8,313 nt of DNA from Bryobacterales bacterium (lineage in GTDB: Bacteria; Acidobacteriota; Terriglobia; Bryobacterales; Bryobacteraceae): assembly GCA_003132865.1 (NCBI GenBank), contig PKYZ01000241.1, forward strand, positions 1 through 8,313. Reading direction: 5' to 3'. The notes beneath the pieces were generated by a model that ran no database searches, was not told the origin of the DNA, and saw only the letters and a program-made list of their open reading frames with translations. Below, in pieces: positions 6,995 to 8,313 of the stretch (positions are counted from its first letter, which is position 1; each line of letters begins with the position of its first letter). The translations under genes were made by a program, and so were the position numbers.

Positions 6995-7435
6995 TCACTT
7001 GGTGGCTTCCGTGAGATCCCAGCGCCTGATTCGGCCTTTAGCGTCGCCAGAGATGGCGTGGTGTTGGTCGGCACCCCACTCAACACAGCGGACGTCTGCC
7101 GTGTGGCCTTCGAAGATACGCAGGCACTCCCTCGTCTCGACGTCCCACAGCCGCACAGATCCGTCTTCAGCACCGGAGAGAAAATGGCGGCCGTCGTTGG
7201 CCCAAGCCACCGAGACTACATAAGTAGTATGACCTTCGAAGATACGCAAGCATTGGCCAGTCTCAACATCCCATAGCCGCACAGACCCGTCGTCGGAACT
7301 GGACAGGACGCGAGACTGATCCGGACTCCACTTCGCGCAATAGACAGGAGAGTCATGACCTTCAAAGACGCGTAAGCACTGTTTCTTCTCAACATCCCAT
7401 AGCCGCACCGAGCAGTCTTCGGAGCCCGAGAGCAC
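6995..7435 (-). pseudogene. C-terminal fragment of DUF4062-WD40 protein (WD40 blades 4-7)
   Basis: This is the last 146 codons of the WD40 protein. The open frame can begin at an internal GTG, but the homologous frame reaches back to about 7482. Classical blades repeat GH, then W in the third strand, and end SVRLWDVET or SVRLWDVEK. Blade 4 runs 7343-7468, blade 5 7217-7342, blade 6 7091-7216, and the shorter last blade from 7090 to the TGA at 6995-6997. WD40 propellers bind proteins or other ligands; in defence proteins they usually act as sensors. The fragment has no own ribosome site, so separate expression is unlikely. Confidence 0.85.
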
Positions 7436-7845
7436 CCAAGATTGATCTGGACTCCATTCGGTGCTTGAAACATAGTCCTTGTGCCTTCCAGAATGCTCAC
7501 ACAGGTCCCGGCCTCCAGGTCCCAGAGCCGTACAGTGTGGTCACCAGAGCCGGAACAGGCATAACGCTGATCGGGGCTCCAAGCAACGCTCCAAACGTCG
7601 CCAGTGTGACCGTCGAGAACACTCAAGCATCGGCCCGTCTTTACATCCCACCGGCGCACAGTGCGATCATCGGAGGCCGATAAGACGCAACGTTGATCCG
7701 CGCTCCACGAAATGCATTCGACAGCCTTCCCATGCCCTTCGAACAGACGAACGCAGAGTCTGGTTTCCAAGTCCTATAGGCGCACGGCCTTGTCTCGACC
7801 CCCCGTAAGAGCCAGTCTTGAATCCAGGCTGAACGCGTAGCAATA
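6998..7845 (-). repeat. seven tandem WD40-coding repeats of 126 bases
   Basis: Once the two lesions are undone, the segment divides into seven blades of 42 codons (the last shorter, 31 codons). Blades 5 and 6 are closest in DNA: for example the plus-strand 16-mer CCTTCGAAGATACGCA occurs at 7107 and again at 7233, exactly 126 bases apart. Blade 3 has 125 bases, which shows the deletion directly. Seven blades make a closed propeller, so the ancestral protein was complete. Confidence 0.85.
7216..7770 (-). pseudogene. middle fragment of DUF4062-WD40 protein (end of blade 1 to blade 3)
   Basis: From TTG 7770, just after an in-frame TAG, this frame encodes the end of blade 1 (ETRLCVRLFEGHGKAV), blade 2 (7594-7719) and most of blade 3 (from 7593). 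At 7482/7483 it loses register: it reads SILEGTRTM where SILEGHKDYV is expected. Inserting one base (a C) after GGC restores the GH dipeptide and joins blade 4. Codons from about 7482 down to 7216 are therefore out-of-frame and meaningless. It is part of one broken gene, not a gene of its own. Confidence 0.85.
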
Positions 7846-8313
7846 GACAGGACCTGTGTTGTCGAGTTGGATGGCCTCGGCAATAAACCCCTCAACCGGT
7901 TCCGCGAAATCAAAGTTTTGGAGCGATGATAACTCATCACCACGGTACCAACCGGGTCGCTGGCGACCTCCCTGCTCGTCATCTCGTATGTGATTGCTCA
8001 ATGCATTGCTAACCTCGGCCACCAAGTCGGCTCTCTCGTCCCATTCGCGACACAGGTGTCGATCTCTGACCTTGCGTTTGAACCCCTCTAGCTTGGCCCT
8101 TAGAGCCGAGTCTTCGTCCATCGCGTCTGCACGGATAGACCTCTTGGCCCTAATGAAGGCAAGGACCGGGATGTTTCGCAGCACTGCATACTCATATTCC
8201 TTTTCTGTCCAACTCTTCCCACGTCGATACACGCTTCCGTACCGACCGGCGAGAATGAGCACATAATAGTCAGACCGGTCGATCACAGATTTTATCCTAA
8301 AAACGGCAGTAGG
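7774..8313 (-). pseudogene. N-terminal fragment of DUF4062-WD40 protein (TIR-like domain and blade 1)
   Basis: The frame is open to the right edge (the codons before GTG 8286 read P-T-A-V-F-R-I-K-S), so the true start lies outside the window. The visible part matches DUF4062, a Rossmann-like domain related to TIR: VIDRSDYYVLILAGRYGS, then SWTEKEYEYAV, IPVLAFI, and a closing RPGWYRGD. About 50 N-terminal residues would be missing compared with the family. No NACHT or other P-loop ATPase lies between DUF4062 and the propeller; only a linker of about 35 residues does. The frame stops at TAG 7774-7776, exactly where blade 1 needs the Trp of VRLWD; the next codons (D-L-E-T-R-L-C) continue in the same frame. 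A TGG to TAG nonsense change is the simplest explanation. Confidence 0.85.

Noticed and set aside
7091..7468. Regular repeats as a possible CRISPR array
   Set aside because: The 126-base units are coding WD40 blades with no short repeat/spacer alternation.
7774..7776. TAG at a Trp position as possible recoding or an altered genetic code
   Set aside because: A one-base frameshift in the same gene favours simple decay, and TAG-to-Trp recoding has no support elsewhere in the window.

Overview
The window is a high-GC bacterial segment that reads as a worn accessory or defence island beside a site-specific integrase. The style of the integrase and of the small proteins recalls Acidobacteriota (Solibacter/Bryobacter-like soil bacteria). 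That is a memory-based impression, not a search result. No rRNA, tRNA, CRISPR array or complete insertion sequence was found.

Left part (1-3031, minus strand). Transcription runs right to left through a large SNF2-type helicase locus and then, by an ATGA overlap, into a gene that leaves the window at base 1. The helicase is broken. Its first RecA-like domain (Walker A, DEAH, TATPHNGK) and its C-terminal region ending in a DUF3883-like PD-(D/E)XK motif are both well preserved. The second RecA-like domain is missing, and the two halves lie in different frames, joined within about 12 bases near 1826-1837.

Middle (3199-5746). A tyrosine recombinase with all six catalytic residues lies on the minus strand. 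A one-base frameshift may cut off its original N-terminus. Across a roughly 320-base spacer, the plus strand carries two tiny overlapping ORFs of doubtful status, an A+T-rich gene for a HEPN-motif protein (R-x4-H), and a small 82-residue unknown protein.

Right part (5712-8313, minus strand). An Mrr-type restriction endonuclease with an EVE/PUA-like N-terminal region converges on the small plus-strand gene. Upstream of it is a DUF4062 (TIR-like) protein fused directly to a seven-blade WD40 propeller. That gene has two point lesions: TAG where a blade Trp codon is expected, and a one-base deletion in blade 3. Undoing both gives one continuous protein with seven 42-residue blades.

Together these are modification-dependent DNA cleavage (Mrr), a HEPN candidate RNase, a TIR-like/WD40 sensor-effector and a helicase-nuclease, gathered round an integrase. 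At least two of the four large defence-type genes are recent pseudogenes. The best candidates for a working system are the Mrr gene and the HEPN gene with its small downstream neighbour.
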